Shown: positions 16,061 to 25,401, counted from the first letter of the stretch. The stretch is 64,000 nucleotides of DNA from Natrinema salinisoli (GCF_020405205.1 NZ_CP084469.1:2418001-2482000), one strand, 5' to 3'. The notes: generated by a model not told the origin, from the sequence alone. A program made the numbers and translations.

Positions 16061-16204
16061 TCCCGGTTCCGGGCGGTACGGTTTCGCGATAGTGTAGCAC
16101 TCGGGATCGGCTCAGGGGAGGTCGACTTCGGTAGCAGCACAGCGAGACGCGGACCGCGTCCAGTAGGCTTGTACGGGAGGGGGTACCAGACGATACTATG
16201 AGTC

Positions 16205-17224
16205 ATGAGTAACGCGCAGTCGCTTCGGGACGTCCTGACGCCGGCCGAGGAACTCACGATCGTGTGCCACAACAACCCGGATCCGGACTGTCTCGCGAGC
16301 GCGCTCGCGCTCGGGCGAATCGCCGCGGCCGTCGGGATCGACGATCGACGCATCCTCTACAGCGGGGATATTTCCCACCAACAGAACCGGGCGTTCATCA
16401 ATCTCCTCGATATCGACCTCACCGAATTCGATCCGGAACGGGTTCGAAACCGGTCCGAGGACTCGTTGCTCGCGTTCGTCGACCACGCGATCCCCGGCGC
16501 GAACAATCGGGTCCCCGAGGGAACCCCGATCGATATCGTCATCGACCACCACCCGGCGGAGGCCATCGACGCACGGTTCGTCGATCACCGGGAGACGATC
16601 GGTGCCACGGCGACGATCCTCACCCAGTACGTCAGAGAGCTCGATATCGAACTCGACGCTACGCTGGCGACCGCGCTCCTGTTCGCGATCCGTCGCGAAA
16701 CGCTCGGGTTTCTCCGGGGGGCGACACACGAGGAGTACGCTGCGGCGGGGTCGCTCCACGATGCTGCGGACCTGAATCTGCTGCGACAGCTATCGACACC
16801 CTCCGTGACCGGCGCGACCGTCGACGCCATCGCGCAGGCCATCGGGAACCGAACGGTGCGAGGATCGGTCCTCATCACGCACGTCGGCCGGACGAGCGAG
16901 CGCGATGCCCTTCCGCAAGCGGCGGACTATCTCGCCACGCTCGAGGGCGTCGAGACGGCGATCGTGTACGGCATCGTCGACGAGAGTATCCACCTGAGCG
17001 CACGCTCGACGGATACGCGAGTTCACATCGGGGACGTCCTCAACGAGGCGTTCGCGGACGTGGGGAGCGCCGGCGGGCACCGGGAGATGGCGGGCGGTGA
17101 GATTCAACTCGGGATCTTCGCCGATGCTATCGGTGACGACACGCAACTGATCGCGATCGTCGAACAGATCATCACCGCTCGACTCGTTGCAGGGCTCAAC
17201 CTTCAGGACAAAGAACAGTCGTGA
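16205..17224 (+). CDS. DHH/DHHA1 phosphoesterase (NrnA-like)
   Basis: The 339-residue protein has DHH motif I as CHNNPDPDCLASALALG, motif III as VIDHHPAE, and the DHHA1 motif as SAGGHREMAGG near the end. These residues bind Mn2+ in enzymes that degrade oligoribonucleotides, pAp or cyclic dinucleotides. The order and length fit the NrnA group. The first ATG at 16198 runs into a stop, so the start is the ATG at 16205. The 144-base gap upstream suggests its own promoter. Confidence 0.85.
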   Translation: MSNAQSLRDVLTPAEELTIVCHNNPDPDCLASALALGRIAAAVGIDDRRILYSGDISHQQNRAFINLLDIDLTEFDPERVRNRSEDSLLAFVDHAIPGANNRVPEGTPIDIVIDHHPAEAIDARFVDHRETIGATATILTQYVRELDIELDATLATALLFAIRRETLGFLRGATHEEYAAAGSLHDAADLNLLRQLSTPSVTGATVDAIAQAIGNRTVRGSVLITHVGRTSERDALPQAADYLATLEGVETAIVYGIVDESIHLSARSTDTRVHIGDVLNEAFADVGSAGGHREMAGGEIQLGIFADAIGDDTQLIAIVEQIITARLVAGLNLQDKEQS

Positions 17225-17328
17225 CGGTACCGCCGAGAGCGGATAGGGTAGATATCGGCTCGGCGTGCGGTCCCGGCGGACCGGCCGACGCCGACATCGT
17301 CTCGAGCACCCCGCGAGACGGACCGCGA

Positions 17329-17787
17329 TCACACCGACAGGACGGGCTGGCTCGCGTACGAGAGGACGTACTCGGCGGCCTTCTCGAGCACCTCGGCTTC
17401 GGTTTCGGTGACGGGCTCCCGTGGAAGGACGATGAAGTCGGCGTCGATGTCGTCGGCGGTATCGAGGACGACGTTGCCGGGGTGGCGCGTCTTCCGCGTC
17501 TGCGAGAAGCCGTCGTCAACGGAGGTGGCGAGCGGAACGTCGGCCTCATCGGCGATCGTTCCGATATCGTCGAAGAACCCCTGGGTGTGCTCCGCGACGT
17601 CGATGTCGTCGACCGTCCCGGCGTCTAGCCCCCGTACGACGCCCCGTCCGAGCACGAATAGCGCGTGCACGGTGGCGTCGTAGCGGTCGGCGACGGCGAC
17701 GGCGTACTCGACGGCGGTGGCTGACTCGTCGCTCCCGTCGACCGGTGCGAGAACGGTGTCGACGGTAAACGGCTCGCTGTCGTCCAT
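17329..17787 (-). CDS. Universal stress protein family
   Basis: The 152-residue protein contains VDTVLAPVDGSDESATAVEY at the N-terminus (Usp Asp) and ends IVLPREPVTETEAEVLEKAA followed by SQPVLSV. The ATP-binding glycine motif is replaced by PREPVTETE, so it is a non-ATP-binding Usp type. The ATG at 17785-17787 gives the expected start. It is divergent from the Usp gene at 17996, so the 208-base gap between them probably contains both promoters. Confidence 0.85.
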   Translation of the reverse strand: MDDSEPFTVDTVLAPVDGSDESATAVEYAVAVADRYDATVHALFVLGRGVVRGLDAGTVDDIDVAEHTQGFFDDIGTIADEADVPLATSVDDGFSQTRKTRHPGNVVLDTADDIDADFIVLPREPVTETEAEVLEKAAEYVLSYASQPVLSV

Positions 17788-17995
17788 ACTCGGAGATTTT
17801 GCGGGCGGCCGTAAAAAGGCTGTCCCGACCGGTCGGACCGTCGACGGCCGCGTGCGACAGTCGTTCGCGAAGCGATCCGAGTGCTCGAGCGCCGACGGGA
17901 CTCCTGGAACCGAACCCGGTATCGGCCCGTTTTGGCGATCGATCGACCGGCCATCGACCGACCGGTTTTTGCTCTCCGGCCCGAAACGGTTCCTC

Positions 17996-18469
17996 ATGTT
18001 CGATACGGTCGTGGTCGCCACCGACGGCTCCGACAGCGTGAAACGGGCCGTCGATGTCGCGTTCGATCTCGCCAACCGGTTCGACGCCGAGGTCCACGCA
18101 CTCTCGGTAATCGACGCCAGCGAGGTCGACGCCTCACCCCAGCAACTCCGGGAGGAACTCCGCACCGCCCTCGAGACGACCGCCGAGGCCGCAGTCACTA
18201 CCGTCGAGGAGCGGGCTGACGGGGACGTGACGACCGCCACCCGCGAGGGTCGCCCCGCCGCCGAGATCTGCGAGTACGCCCGCGAGATCGACGCCGATCT
18301 GGTCGCGACGGGGACTCGCGGTCGCCACGGCGAGAATCGGCTCCTGCTCGGCAGCGTCGCCGAGCGAATCGTCCGAACGTCGCCGGTTCCCGTCCTGACG
18401 GTGCGGCAACTCGCACCGGCGGACGACGATACCGACGGGGACGACGAACCGCTGGCTACCGACGTCTGA
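17996..18469 (+). CDS. Universal stress protein, ATP-binding type
   Basis: The 157-residue protein begins MFDTVVVATDGSDSVKRAVD. It keeps the canonical ATP-binding motif GTRGRHGENRLLLGSVAERI, followed by SPVPVLTVR. An acidic tail of about 15 residues ends the protein. It is divergent from the other Usp gene and followed after 108 bases by a DHH-family gene in the same direction. ATP-type Usps act in stress signalling and dormancy, and the partner here is unknown. Confidence 0.9.
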   Translation: MFDTVVVATDGSDSVKRAVDVAFDLANRFDAEVHALSVIDASEVDASPQQLREELRTALETTAEAAVTTVEERADGDVTTATREGRPAAEICEYAREIDADLVATGTRGRHGENRLLLGSVAERIVRTSPVPVLTVRQLAPADDDTDGDDEPLATDV

Positions 18470-18577
18470 CGCTGCGGTCTCCGCGCCGCCACCGTGGACG
18501 ACGTCGTCCGTAATCGGTTCGCCGTCTCCGCTCTCGATACCGGCGATTACTTCCCCCACGGCCACGCAGCACGTATC

Positions 18578-19852
18578 ATGTACGACGAACTCATTCGGAG
18601 CGACGATCTGTCGCTCGCCCGCAAATCCGTCCTGCCGGGAACCGGCTTCTTCCTGCCCGACACGCTCGAGGAGGACTTGGAGGAACAACAGACCGAAGCC
18701 GCACTCGAGGGGGCCGAGGTCGCGGTCATCGCGGATCCTGACGCCGACGGACTCGCCTGCGTCGCTCTGATTCGAGAGGCCTACGGCGACGTACAGAACG
18801 TCCCGGAACCGGAGGATGCGAAGGCCGAGGCGGAGGACGCCGAGAGCCAGCCGGACCCGGTAGCCGACGCGACCGACGACGCGGACGAGGAGAACGTCGT
18901 TATCGCGGCGGGAGACGACGAACCGCTCGAGGAGCCCGAGCCGACGCCGCACAACGTCGCGCTCGTCCCCGCGAGTCCCCACGACGTGGAGGACGCGCTG
19001 GCTCGCGTCGCCGAGTACGGCGACGAGGGGATCGATATCTTCGTCTGCGACCTCGCGCCGGACCGCTACGAGTACGTCGACGACGAACTTGACGCCGCGC
19101 TCGAAACCGCCGGCCGCGTTTCGTGGTACGACCACCACCAGTGGGACGACGACGTCGCGCAAGCGGTTCGCGACGCCGGCGCCGAGCTCGTGATCGGCGA
19201 TTCGGACGAGGAGTGCAGCGCGGACGTCGTCTTCCGCTCGCTCGAGTACGACTTCGGCCCGATGTACGAGGAACTGGCCGCTGTCACCCGGGACCACGAC
19301 CTCTGGCTCCGCGAGGATCCGCGCAGCGACGATCTGGCGGATTACGCCTACTGGACGGATCCCGCGGAGTACGTCGAGGTCGTCCGGGAGTACGGCGTCG
19401 ACCTGCCCGAGTGGGTCACGGACTACATCGCCGAGCGCCGCGTCGAGAAGGAGGCGCTCATCGACCAGGCGGTCGGCAGGGCGGAGCTTCGCGAGATCGG
19501 CGGCTACACGGTCGGGATCACCTACGGCCGGTGTTCGCAGAACGAGGTCGCAGAAGCGATGCGCGAGCAGGGTGCCGACGCGTCGGTGATCGTCAAACCC
19601 GCCGGCTCGGCCTCGATTCGGGGCACCGACGAGTTCGAACGATGCCACGAGGTCGCGGGGAAGGTCAACGGCGGCGGTCACCCGAAGGCCGCGGGCTGTA
19701 AGCCCGACATCTACGACGACATGCTCGACTACGCGAACCACTGGACGACGCGCGGTGCCGTGACGAAACGCGTCATCCTCGACGCGTTCCGGGACGTCGT
19801 CGCCGAAGCGGCCGAGGAAACCGACGACGACGCGGAGCCGAGCGACAACTGA
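18578..19852 (+). CDS. DHH family phosphoesterase (RecJ-like)
   Basis: The 424-residue protein has DHH motif I, VAVIADPDADGLACVAL, near residue 52. An acidic low-complexity insert of about 50 residues follows, then WYDHHQWDDD (motif III) and the DHHA1 motif VNGGGHPKAAGC. Related archaeal proteins are RecJ/GAN-type nucleases or oligonucleotidases; the acidic insert is a haloarchaeal trait. The start at ATG 18578 (MYDELIRSDDLSLARKS) fits what I remember of related proteins. A GTG at 18494 would add 28 residues and cannot be excluded. Confidence 0.8.
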   Translation: MYDELIRSDDLSLARKSVLPGTGFFLPDTLEEDLEEQQTEAALEGAEVAVIADPDADGLACVALIREAYGDVQNVPEPEDAKAEAEDAESQPDPVADATDDADEENVVIAAGDDEPLEEPEPTPHNVALVPASPHDVEDALARVAEYGDEGIDIFVCDLAPDRYEYVDDELDAALETAGRVSWYDHHQWDDDVAQAVRDAGAELVIGDSDEECSADVVFRSLEYDFGPMYEELAAVTRDHDLWLREDPRSDDLADYAYWTDPAEYVEVVREYGVDLPEWVTDYIAERRVEKEALIDQAVGRAELREIGGYTVGITYGRCSQNEVAEAMREQGADASVIVKPAGSASIRGTDEFERCHEVAGKVNGGGHPKAAGCKPDIYDDMLDYANHWTTRGAVTKRVILDAFRDVVAEAAEETDDDAEPSDN

Positions 19853-19957
19853 CCGGCTCGAGACGGAAGTCGAATCCCCCCGACTTGCTCCGCCTTTTCG
19901 TCGACTCCGCGATAGATACTCAGAGTTCTTTTTGTTCCGTGAGGGAGACAGTTCCGT

Positions 19958-20428
19958 ATGTCTCAGGAACGCCGCTTCGCTGGCCTGGCCGCTGCGGTCG
20001 GCGTCCTCGCACTCGTCCATGCCACAGTCACGTGGCCGCTATCGGCGACGCTCGCGTTCTTTGGCGGCGGTGCAGTCATCGCGTTCGTCGGCGAGGCGAT
20101 CGTCATCACCCTCGGCTGGCTGGAACACCATATCGGCCCGAAAGTCGCCGGTGTCCCGCTCTACGTGCTGTTCGGGTGGACCGGGACGATCTACGTCGCG
20201 TTTCGCGGTGCGCTCCTCGTTACCGACGGCTGGACCGCAGTCGTCGCCGCTGGCGCACTCGCTACTACTTACGACGTACTTACTGACCACCGGGGCGTCG
20301 CCGATGGTCACTGGACGTACACGGACGACCTCTCTGGCCCCCGATATCGCGATGTCCCCTGGTGGAATTTCGCCGGATGGTTCGTCATCAGTTGCCTCAC
20401 GGCGTCGCTCGCCGTCGTCTTCCTTTGA
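19958..20428 (+). CDS. Small CruF/DUF422-like membrane protein
   Basis: The 156-residue protein has about four to five transmembrane segments. Its C-terminal half matches the pattern of CruF/DUF422 carotenoid hydratase-like proteins: an Asp-bearing helix (ATTYDVLTDHRGVADGHW), then SGPRYRDVPWWNFAGWFVIS. CruF acts on C50 carotenoids of the bacterioruberin pathway, but typical CruF proteins are longer (around 270-300 residues). This may be a truncated or distinct subfamily. No other carotenoid genes are adjacent. Confidence 0.55.
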   Translation: MSQERRFAGLAAAVGVLALVHATVTWPLSATLAFFGGGAVIAFVGEAIVITLGWLEHHIGPKVAGVPLYVLFGWTGTIYVAFRGALLVTDGWTAVVAAGALATTYDVLTDHRGVADGHWTYTDDLSGPRYRDVPWWNFAGWFVISCLTASLAVVFL

Positions 20429-20464
20429 CTCGCGGTGAGCCTGTCAGCTCTCGCTCGAGTCCGA

Positions 20465-21160
20465 TCACCCCCGCGACGCGAAGTACCGCATCACGAGCTG
20501 GAGCACGTGGACGAACACCCCGGCGACGGCGATGTAGACGCCGATCGTTTGCAGCGTGACGGACTCGCTGCGCCGGTCGCGCACCTTCCAGATTTCCCAG
20601 CCCAGTCGGAGCAGGAACCCGAGGAAGATCAGCACGAAGCCGAGGAGTAACACCGGTGCGACGAAGGTGCCGATCAAAATCGCGACGAGACCGCCGATGA
20701 ACGCGTAGTTGGCGTAGGAACCCCAGTGCTCGAACGTCTTCGACCGGGCGTAGACGTACGCCGAGATCAGGGCGGTGACCAGGGCGACGACGACCGCCGT
20801 CACGACGAGGATCGTCAGCTGGGATTCTCGAGGCGCGAATCGGAGCACCCCCGCGCCGAAGATACCGAAGGCTAACTGCAGGATCACCATGCCGACGAAC
20901 GCGATGCCCATGTCGCCGCCCTCGACGCCTCGCTCGGCGACCAGTTGGCCGGCCATGATCGCCGCGCCGTAGGCGATCGCGCCGATAATAGGGAACGAGA
21001 ACAGGTAGTCGTTGACCGACGCGAGCGGCGTCACCACGAGGACGTACATCAACAGGACGTTGATGGCCATCAGGGCGCTCGCGCCGCCGATCACCTGCGC
21101 TTCGCGACTCGAGAGACCGAACCCGCGGCCGGTCTCGTACGGGGTTTCGGTCGAACTCAT
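20465..21160 (-). CDS. Bax inhibitor-1-like membrane protein
   Basis: The 231-residue protein has about seven transmembrane segments. The first follows a short cytoplasmic N-terminus (SSREAQVIGGASALMAINVL). The last part, SVTLQTIGVYIAVAGVFVHV then LQLVMRYFASRG, resembles the C-terminus of BI-1/YbhL proteins. These act as pH-sensitive Ca2+ leak channels in bacteria and eukaryotes. It is convergent with the CruF-like gene and transcribed alone. The family call rests on topology and end motifs and is moderately sure. Confidence 0.6.
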   Translation of the reverse strand: MSSTETPYETGRGFGLSSREAQVIGGASALMAINVLLMYVLVVTPLASVNDYLFSFPIIGAIAYGAAIMAGQLVAERGVEGGDMGIAFVGMVILQLAFGIFGAGVLRFAPRESQLTILVVTAVVVALVTALISAYVYARSKTFEHWGSYANYAFIGGLVAILIGTFVAPVLLLGFVLIFLGFLLRLGWEIWKVRDRRSESVTLQTIGVYIAVAGVFVHVLQLVMRYFASRG

Positions 21161-21262
21161 TGGCTCACTCTAGACCGCTGGGCTGCAAAAGATTGTGGCT
21201 TACTCGCGACTGACGGTACCGTGGCCCTGAACGATAGCGAACCGATCGTCGTACCGCCGCCC

Positions 21263-21688
21263 TCACTCGCTCACGTTCCACCGATCCGAGAACGCCGTCC
21301 CGCACGTACACTGGGCGTAGGCGTGGACGACAGCGCCCTCGGCGTAGATACCGCCGACCTCCTCGTTCTGTGCTTCGGCGAACGCGAAGACGAACTGAAT
21401 CGTGTGATCCTCGTCGTCCGACGCGTCCGGACAGTGGCCACCCGTCAGATCGCCGTCGATCTCCCCTTCCGTGCTCATCGCGGACTTTGCGAACTCCATC
21501 GCACCGGTTCCCGTCGCCGCCTGGAAGGCGCCTCGACCCCGCTCGCCGTCGACGACGATCAGCGTTCCGTCGTCGACCCGATCGCCGAACTGCTCGAGCC
21601 GGTCGTCCGACACGTACGAGTCGGCCAGAAAGAGCGCGACATCATCGAGACGCTCGCCCGCCAGAAACGCTTCACGTGAGTTGCTCAT
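21263..21688 (-). CDS. DUF5807-like haloarchaeal protein
   Basis: The 141-residue acidic protein starts MSNSREAFLAGERLDDVALF. It contains GTLIVVDGERGRGAFQAATG and a C-terminal cysteine pair in YAQCTCGTAFSDRWNV. It looks like the haloarchaea-specific family annotated as DUF5807, as I recall. There is no signal peptide or membrane segment. No function is known. The upstream extension of the frame (to 21802) is not protein-like. The gene stands alone between two minus-strand neighbours. Confidence 0.6.
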   Translation of the reverse strand: MSNSREAFLAGERLDDVALFLADSYVSDDRLEQFGDRVDDGTLIVVDGERGRGAFQAATGTGAMEFAKSAMSTEGEIDGDLTGGHCPDASDDEDHTIQFVFAFAEAQNEEVGGIYAEGAVVHAYAQCTCGTAFSDRWNVSE

Positions 21689-21813
21689 GGCGTCGGATTC
21701 TCGCTCGACATGGAAAAAGGGCGGTATTTCCGTCTCCTCGCTCGAGAGTCGAATCGAGTGCGGACCGTGACGGTCTCGCGGGTCCGCACGCTCTGATACC
21801 ACAGGGGGTCGAC

Positions 21814-22218
21814 CTACACGTCGAGATCGGACGCAGCGAGCATGACCTGTAGTGCCTCGCTGGGGGACATGTCGTCGTCGAGCTGGCCGGCGTACCAGGT
21901 CAAGAGGTCGACGAACACCTCGCGGACGTCGTGTGACGTCGCGTGGTGATGGGCGATTTCGCCATCGGTCTTGAGCGTAATATCGACGCCGTGGGGTTCG
22001 CTCGCGTCGGCGAGCGCGCCCTCGTTCGTATCGGTATCGGCTGACGGCTCCGCCAGCGGACCCGCCGTCTCCCCGTCGATGAGCTGGTCCGCGTTCCGAT
22101 CGTCGCTGGCCGCCCTGATTACGTACTGATTCTCGGCGAGTTCCTGAACGTGGTCTCCATCGAGCTCGAGGTCGTCGGGCTCGAGGACCGTGTCGGTGTC
22201 TTGGATGTCTTCGGTCAT
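21814..22218 (-). CDS. DUF7500-like small acidic protein
   Basis: The 134-residue acidic protein contains VDITLKTDGEIAHHHATSHD and a C-terminal FVDLLTWYAGQLDDDMSPSE. No membrane segment is visible. It overlaps the upstream membrane-protein gene by four bases (ATGA), so it is translationally coupled and the last gene of the archaellin-side operon. The His cluster (AHHHATSH) could bind metal. The DUF7500 label is a recollection; function is unknown. Confidence 0.55.
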   Translation of the reverse strand: MTEDIQDTDTVLEPDDLELDGDHVQELAENQYVIRAASDDRNADQLIDGETAGPLAEPSADTDTNEGALADASEPHGVDITLKTDGEIAHHHATSHDVREVFVDLLTWYAGQLDDDMSPSEALQVMLAASDLDV

Positions 22219-24239
22219 GAGTTTCTGATCGGAATGTACTGTTCGAGGAGGTCCGCGATAGGGAGCGCGAACTGTCGCCCGGTGCCGAAGTATTCCAGCC
22301 CGGAGAGGAGCAGGAAGACGGTCATCGCGGCGACGGCCAGCGCGAGTGCGAGCGCGCCGACGCGGTCCCACCTGTCGGTTCGAGTCGCGACGACGATCCA
22401 CGCGGCGAGCGCGCCGGCGATGGTGAGGTTGACGACTGCATGCGTCTGGACGACGGTCCCGACGGACCAGTCGACCGCGCTGAAGGTAGCGATCGCGACG
22501 GCGACGCCGACGACCGCGAACCCGCACGTCGCTAGCGCGACGGAACGTAACTCTCGGTTCGCGATCCGCCGGATCGGCTCGAGGCGGAACACACCGTAGA
22601 GAAGGACGGGAACGATCGGGGCGAGGTAGCGAACCGTGATCGTCGAGTGGAGCGGGAGTCTCGAGAGATACATGAGACCGAAGAGGCAGACGTAGCAGAC
22701 GGCAAATATGTCCGTCTGCGTGAGCGGGTCGCGCAGTTGCCGCCGGACGGAGCGGGTTCGTCCGATCCGTCTGACGGCGACGACGGGGGCCGCGACGAGC
22801 GCGCCGAGGACGGGTGCGGACTCGGCGATGGTCAGCTCGACGGTCTGGCCGCCGGTTTGACTGTAGTCGACGCCGGGAATACGTCCGCTCCGAAGGAAGA
22901 CGTGGGAGAGGCGACTGGCGTCAAGCGCGTCGAATCCGGTGGAAAGCACACCACCGAAGATGTCCAGCGCGTCCAGTGCCCCGTCGATCCCCGCTGACGC
23001 CAACCCGATCGCCCCGCCGACGAGGCGGGTACCTATGCCCGTCGGGCGGGTGGTCGAGTCACCGCTCGTTCCCTCCGCCGTTTCGCTGTTCGTCCCCTCG
23101 GGCGTTTCGCTACTCGAGCCGCCACCGCCGGAGGCGGTACCGCCGGCTGATTCCCCGCCAGCCGATTCAGTACCGCCCGCGCCGGTACCCACGTTGTCGA
23201 CCAGAACGTCGCCACCCGTGTACGCTGACAGTAACCGCGGCGGTTTGACCGGATTCCCGGAAATAAGCGTGTTCGTCACGAAAAACGGGAGCAGCGAGAC
23301 GAAAAAGACGCCACCGATAATCCCGAGCGTGCGCGGGTCCCTCGAGCGGGCCGTCAGCAAATCCAGCGGCAGGAGGACGGCGAACAGCGCCAGCGCTTCC
23401 GGGGCGTGGATCCAAGCCGTCGCGCCGACCGTCGCGTAGGCGAGCGCCCGGAACGCGACTCCCTCGTCGCCGTCCGCGATGGCGACGCGACTTCGGTAGA
23501 AGCCGTACAGTGCGATGAGGGCGAACAGCGCGGTCAACGCGTGTCGTTTCGGGATCGACGCCCAGAAGCCGATCGGGACGAGCACGACCCCGGTGATCCC
23601 GGCGGCCGTCGCGACCCGTCGCCCGTGTGCGTGGGCGAACAGCCGGTAGAGGACGACCGGAACGAACCCGGCCGCGACCATCGTGCTCACCTGCAGCGCG
23701 ACCAGCGGGAAGAATCGCGGCGGAAGGGCGGTCGCCGTCGCGAGGTTCGCCTGAAAGAGGACGAACGCGAGCGCGCAACCGGCCAGCGTCGCGAGCCGGC
23801 CGCGTCCGAACAATCGACCGAGTTGGATACAGAAGGCGAGCACGAGGAAACTCCACAGCGCCGCGATCGCGATCCGCGGGTCCGCGACCAGCGCGATCGC
23901 CTCGAGCCCCAGGAGGAACGGCAGCGCGAAGACGACCTGGCCGTAGTTTCGCGCGTAGAGGCGTCCGTCCACGATGTTCATCCCCGGCGTCGACGGATCC
24001 GTCGGGCCGTAGACGGCCTGACTGATGTGGAGCTGCCCCTCCGAAACGGCGACGAGCGCGTTCCCGATGGCGAACGTGTCGACGATGAAGATGTCGACGC
24101 GCCAGTAGAGGGCAAACAGCGCGAGCGCACCGAGGTAGATCGTGAGTCCGGTCCGGTCGCCAAACAGCAACCGAACCAGCAGCGTTCGGTCGACCTCGAG
24201 CCCCGTCAGTTCATCGCGGACGCGATGGGCGGTACTCAT
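22215..24239 (-). CDS. Large polytopic membrane protein, possible GT-C glycosyltransferase
   Basis: The 674-residue protein has about 12 hydrophobic segments. The first extracytoplasmic loop after helix 1 is long and polar (AVYGPTDPSTPGMNIVDGRL, roughly residues 75-95). A Gly/Ser/Thr-rich linker of about 60 residues sits in the middle (near 350-415). This topology, with a polar catalytic-type loop 1, is that of GT-C fold glycosyltransferases, but no clear D-x-D motif is seen. It is coupled on both sides by four-base overlaps to a secreted protein gene and a small acidic gene, downstream of the archaellin. Glycosylation or assembly of surface proteins is inferred. Confidence 0.55.
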   Translation of the reverse strand: MSTAHRVRDELTGLEVDRTLLVRLLFGDRTGLTIYLGALALFALYWRVDIFIVDTFAIGNALVAVSEGQLHISQAVYGPTDPSTPGMNIVDGRLYARNYGQVVFALPFLLGLEAIALVADPRIAIAALWSFLVLAFCIQLGRLFGRGRLATLAGCALAFVLFQANLATATALPPRFFPLVALQVSTMVAAGFVPVVLYRLFAHAHGRRVATAAGITGVVLVPIGFWASIPKRHALTALFALIALYGFYRSRVAIADGDEGVAFRALAYATVGATAWIHAPEALALFAVLLPLDLLTARSRDPRTLGIIGGVFFVSLLPFFVTNTLISGNPVKPPRLLSAYTGGDVLVDNVGTGAGGTESAGGESAGGTASGGGGSSSETPEGTNSETAEGTSGDSTTRPTGIGTRLVGGAIGLASAGIDGALDALDIFGGVLSTGFDALDASRLSHVFLRSGRIPGVDYSQTGGQTVELTIAESAPVLGALVAAPVVAVRRIGRTRSVRRQLRDPLTQTDIFAVCYVCLFGLMYLSRLPLHSTITVRYLAPIVPVLLYGVFRLEPIRRIANRELRSVALATCGFAVVGVAVAIATFSAVDWSVGTVVQTHAVVNLTIAGALAAWIVVATRTDRWDRVGALALALAVAAMTVFLLLSGLEYFGTGRQFALPIADLLEQYIPIRNS

Positions 24240-24754
24240 TCGGGCACCTCGAGTTCGACTGTCTCCGTAGTCACCGGAAATTTGTTGTCGCCCGATTCGG
24301 CGGTGACGGTGATCGTGGCCTCGACGCTCGAGTTGTCGACAGCTGTGACCTGTTCATCGGGGATCGAGAGGGGAACCGATCGCTCCGTTCCCGCGGCGAC
24401 GCTGCTCGTTGTCGTCCCGTTGTAGTTCAGTTCGGGAACCGAAACGCGGTAGGTCAATACGACCGGTTCCGAGCCGGTTTCGACGTAGACCAGCGCGTCG
24501 GGGACCTCGAGTCGATGCGAATTGGTGTCGGTTTTCTCGAGTGAGATGTTTTCGGCGGGAACCTGCCTCGGGGAGACGAACAGCTGTCTATCGACCGAAA
24601 TACTCTCTTCGTTTCCGCCGAAGGACGTATAGAGCTCAACCGATTCGTCGGCGGGTTCGGTCGCGTCGATTGCGAGCACCAGTGGTCCGGCCGCGAGTGT
24701 AACGAGTAGTATGCAAAGCGCGGTTACAATGACACACTGGCGTTCTATGTTCAT
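24236..24754 (-). CDS. Secreted or membrane-anchored beta-rich protein
   Basis: The 172-residue protein has one N-terminal hydrophobic segment (residues 9-29, ALCILLVTLAAGPLVLAI). The rest is an all-polar domain with alternating hydrophobic residues typical of beta sandwiches (SSVEATITVTAESGDNKFPV). Several N-X-S/T sequons occur, such as ENIS, YNGT and DNSS. It lies 26 bases after the archaellin gene and overlaps the large membrane-protein gene by four bases. It may be a pseudopilin-independent surface or assembly partner; no family is recognised. Confidence 0.6.
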   Translation of the reverse strand: MNIERQCVIVTALCILLVTLAAGPLVLAIDATEPADESVELYTSFGGNEESISVDRQLFVSPRQVPAENISLEKTDTNSHRLEVPDALVYVETGSEPVVLTYRVSVPELNYNGTTTSSVAAGTERSVPLSIPDEQVTAVDNSSVEATITVTAESGDNKFPVTTETVELEVPE

Positions 24755-24780
24755 AAAAATCGGAAAGAAAGTGTCCCTAT

Positions 24781-25401
24781 TTAGACGAGGACGTAATCCT
24801 TGTCACCGAAGGTGTTCGGGACACTGACACCGTAGACGGACTGCGCACCGGACTGGTCGACGAGACTCACAGTCGCGGATCCACCTGTTTCGAGACCCGA
24901 ACCACCAGCATCGATTGAACCCTCGATATCATCAATAGCGAGGGTGATCTTGACACGTTCGTCACTATTTGTCAGTGATTCTCCATCAACACCACTTGCG
25001 TCAGAGCTAGAATACTCTGTAACAAAAGTAGAAGCCGATGGATCAGTGCTACCATCTCCGTAGGTAAGCGTTTGGTCAGCGCTACCACTGGTATATTGGA
25101 TGGTTGCCGATGTGAGATCAATCGCTTCGGATCCAGCGGACTTTTTAACTGTCAGCTCAAGCGTGGAAATACCAGTTTCCTCGCTGTTTGCGATCCCAAC
25201 GGCGTGCGTAACGTCGATTTGGTTCGCGACCTCCTGTCGCGTGTCGGATCCCGTATTCGAGGCCTGACTCTGGAGGAGCCCGGCCGTGTTAATCAATACG
25301 CCTGCTGCGATCGCTGCGACGAGCACCATCGCGATGAAGACGATCAGGGTACCGATACCGACCTGACCGCGCTCGTCTCTCTCTGTAATTGCTTCGAACA
25401 T
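24781..25401 (-). CDS. arlB: Archaellin (major archaellum filament protein)
   Basis: The 206-residue protein has a class III signal peptide: a basic/acidic leader ending DERGQ, cleaved before [20 protein letters not shown], the hydrophobic assembly helix. The C-terminal beta domain is Ser/Thr/Asp-rich. The ends of the gene are GC-rich, but the centre (about 24950-25180) is clearly A/T-richer, as expected for the exposed, variable filament surface. It diverges from the arlCE-F-G-H-I-J operon. The filament is built by the ArlI/ArlJ motor after cleavage by a PibD-type peptidase, which is not in this window. Confidence 0.95.
   Translation of the reverse strand: MFEAITERDERGQVGIGTLIVFIAMVLVAAIAAGVLINTAGLLQSQASNTGSDTRQEVANQIDVTHAVGIANSEETGISTLELTVKKSAGSEAIDLTSATIQYTSGSADQTLTYGDGSTDPSASTFVTEYSSSDASGVDGESLTNSDERVKITLAIDDIEGSIDAGGSGLETGGSATVSLVDQSGAQSVYGVSVPNTFGDKDYVLV

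Noticed and set aside
18134-20020. A 628-codon minus-strand frame over the Usp and DHH genes.
   Set aside because: Antisense shadow; no recognisable motif.
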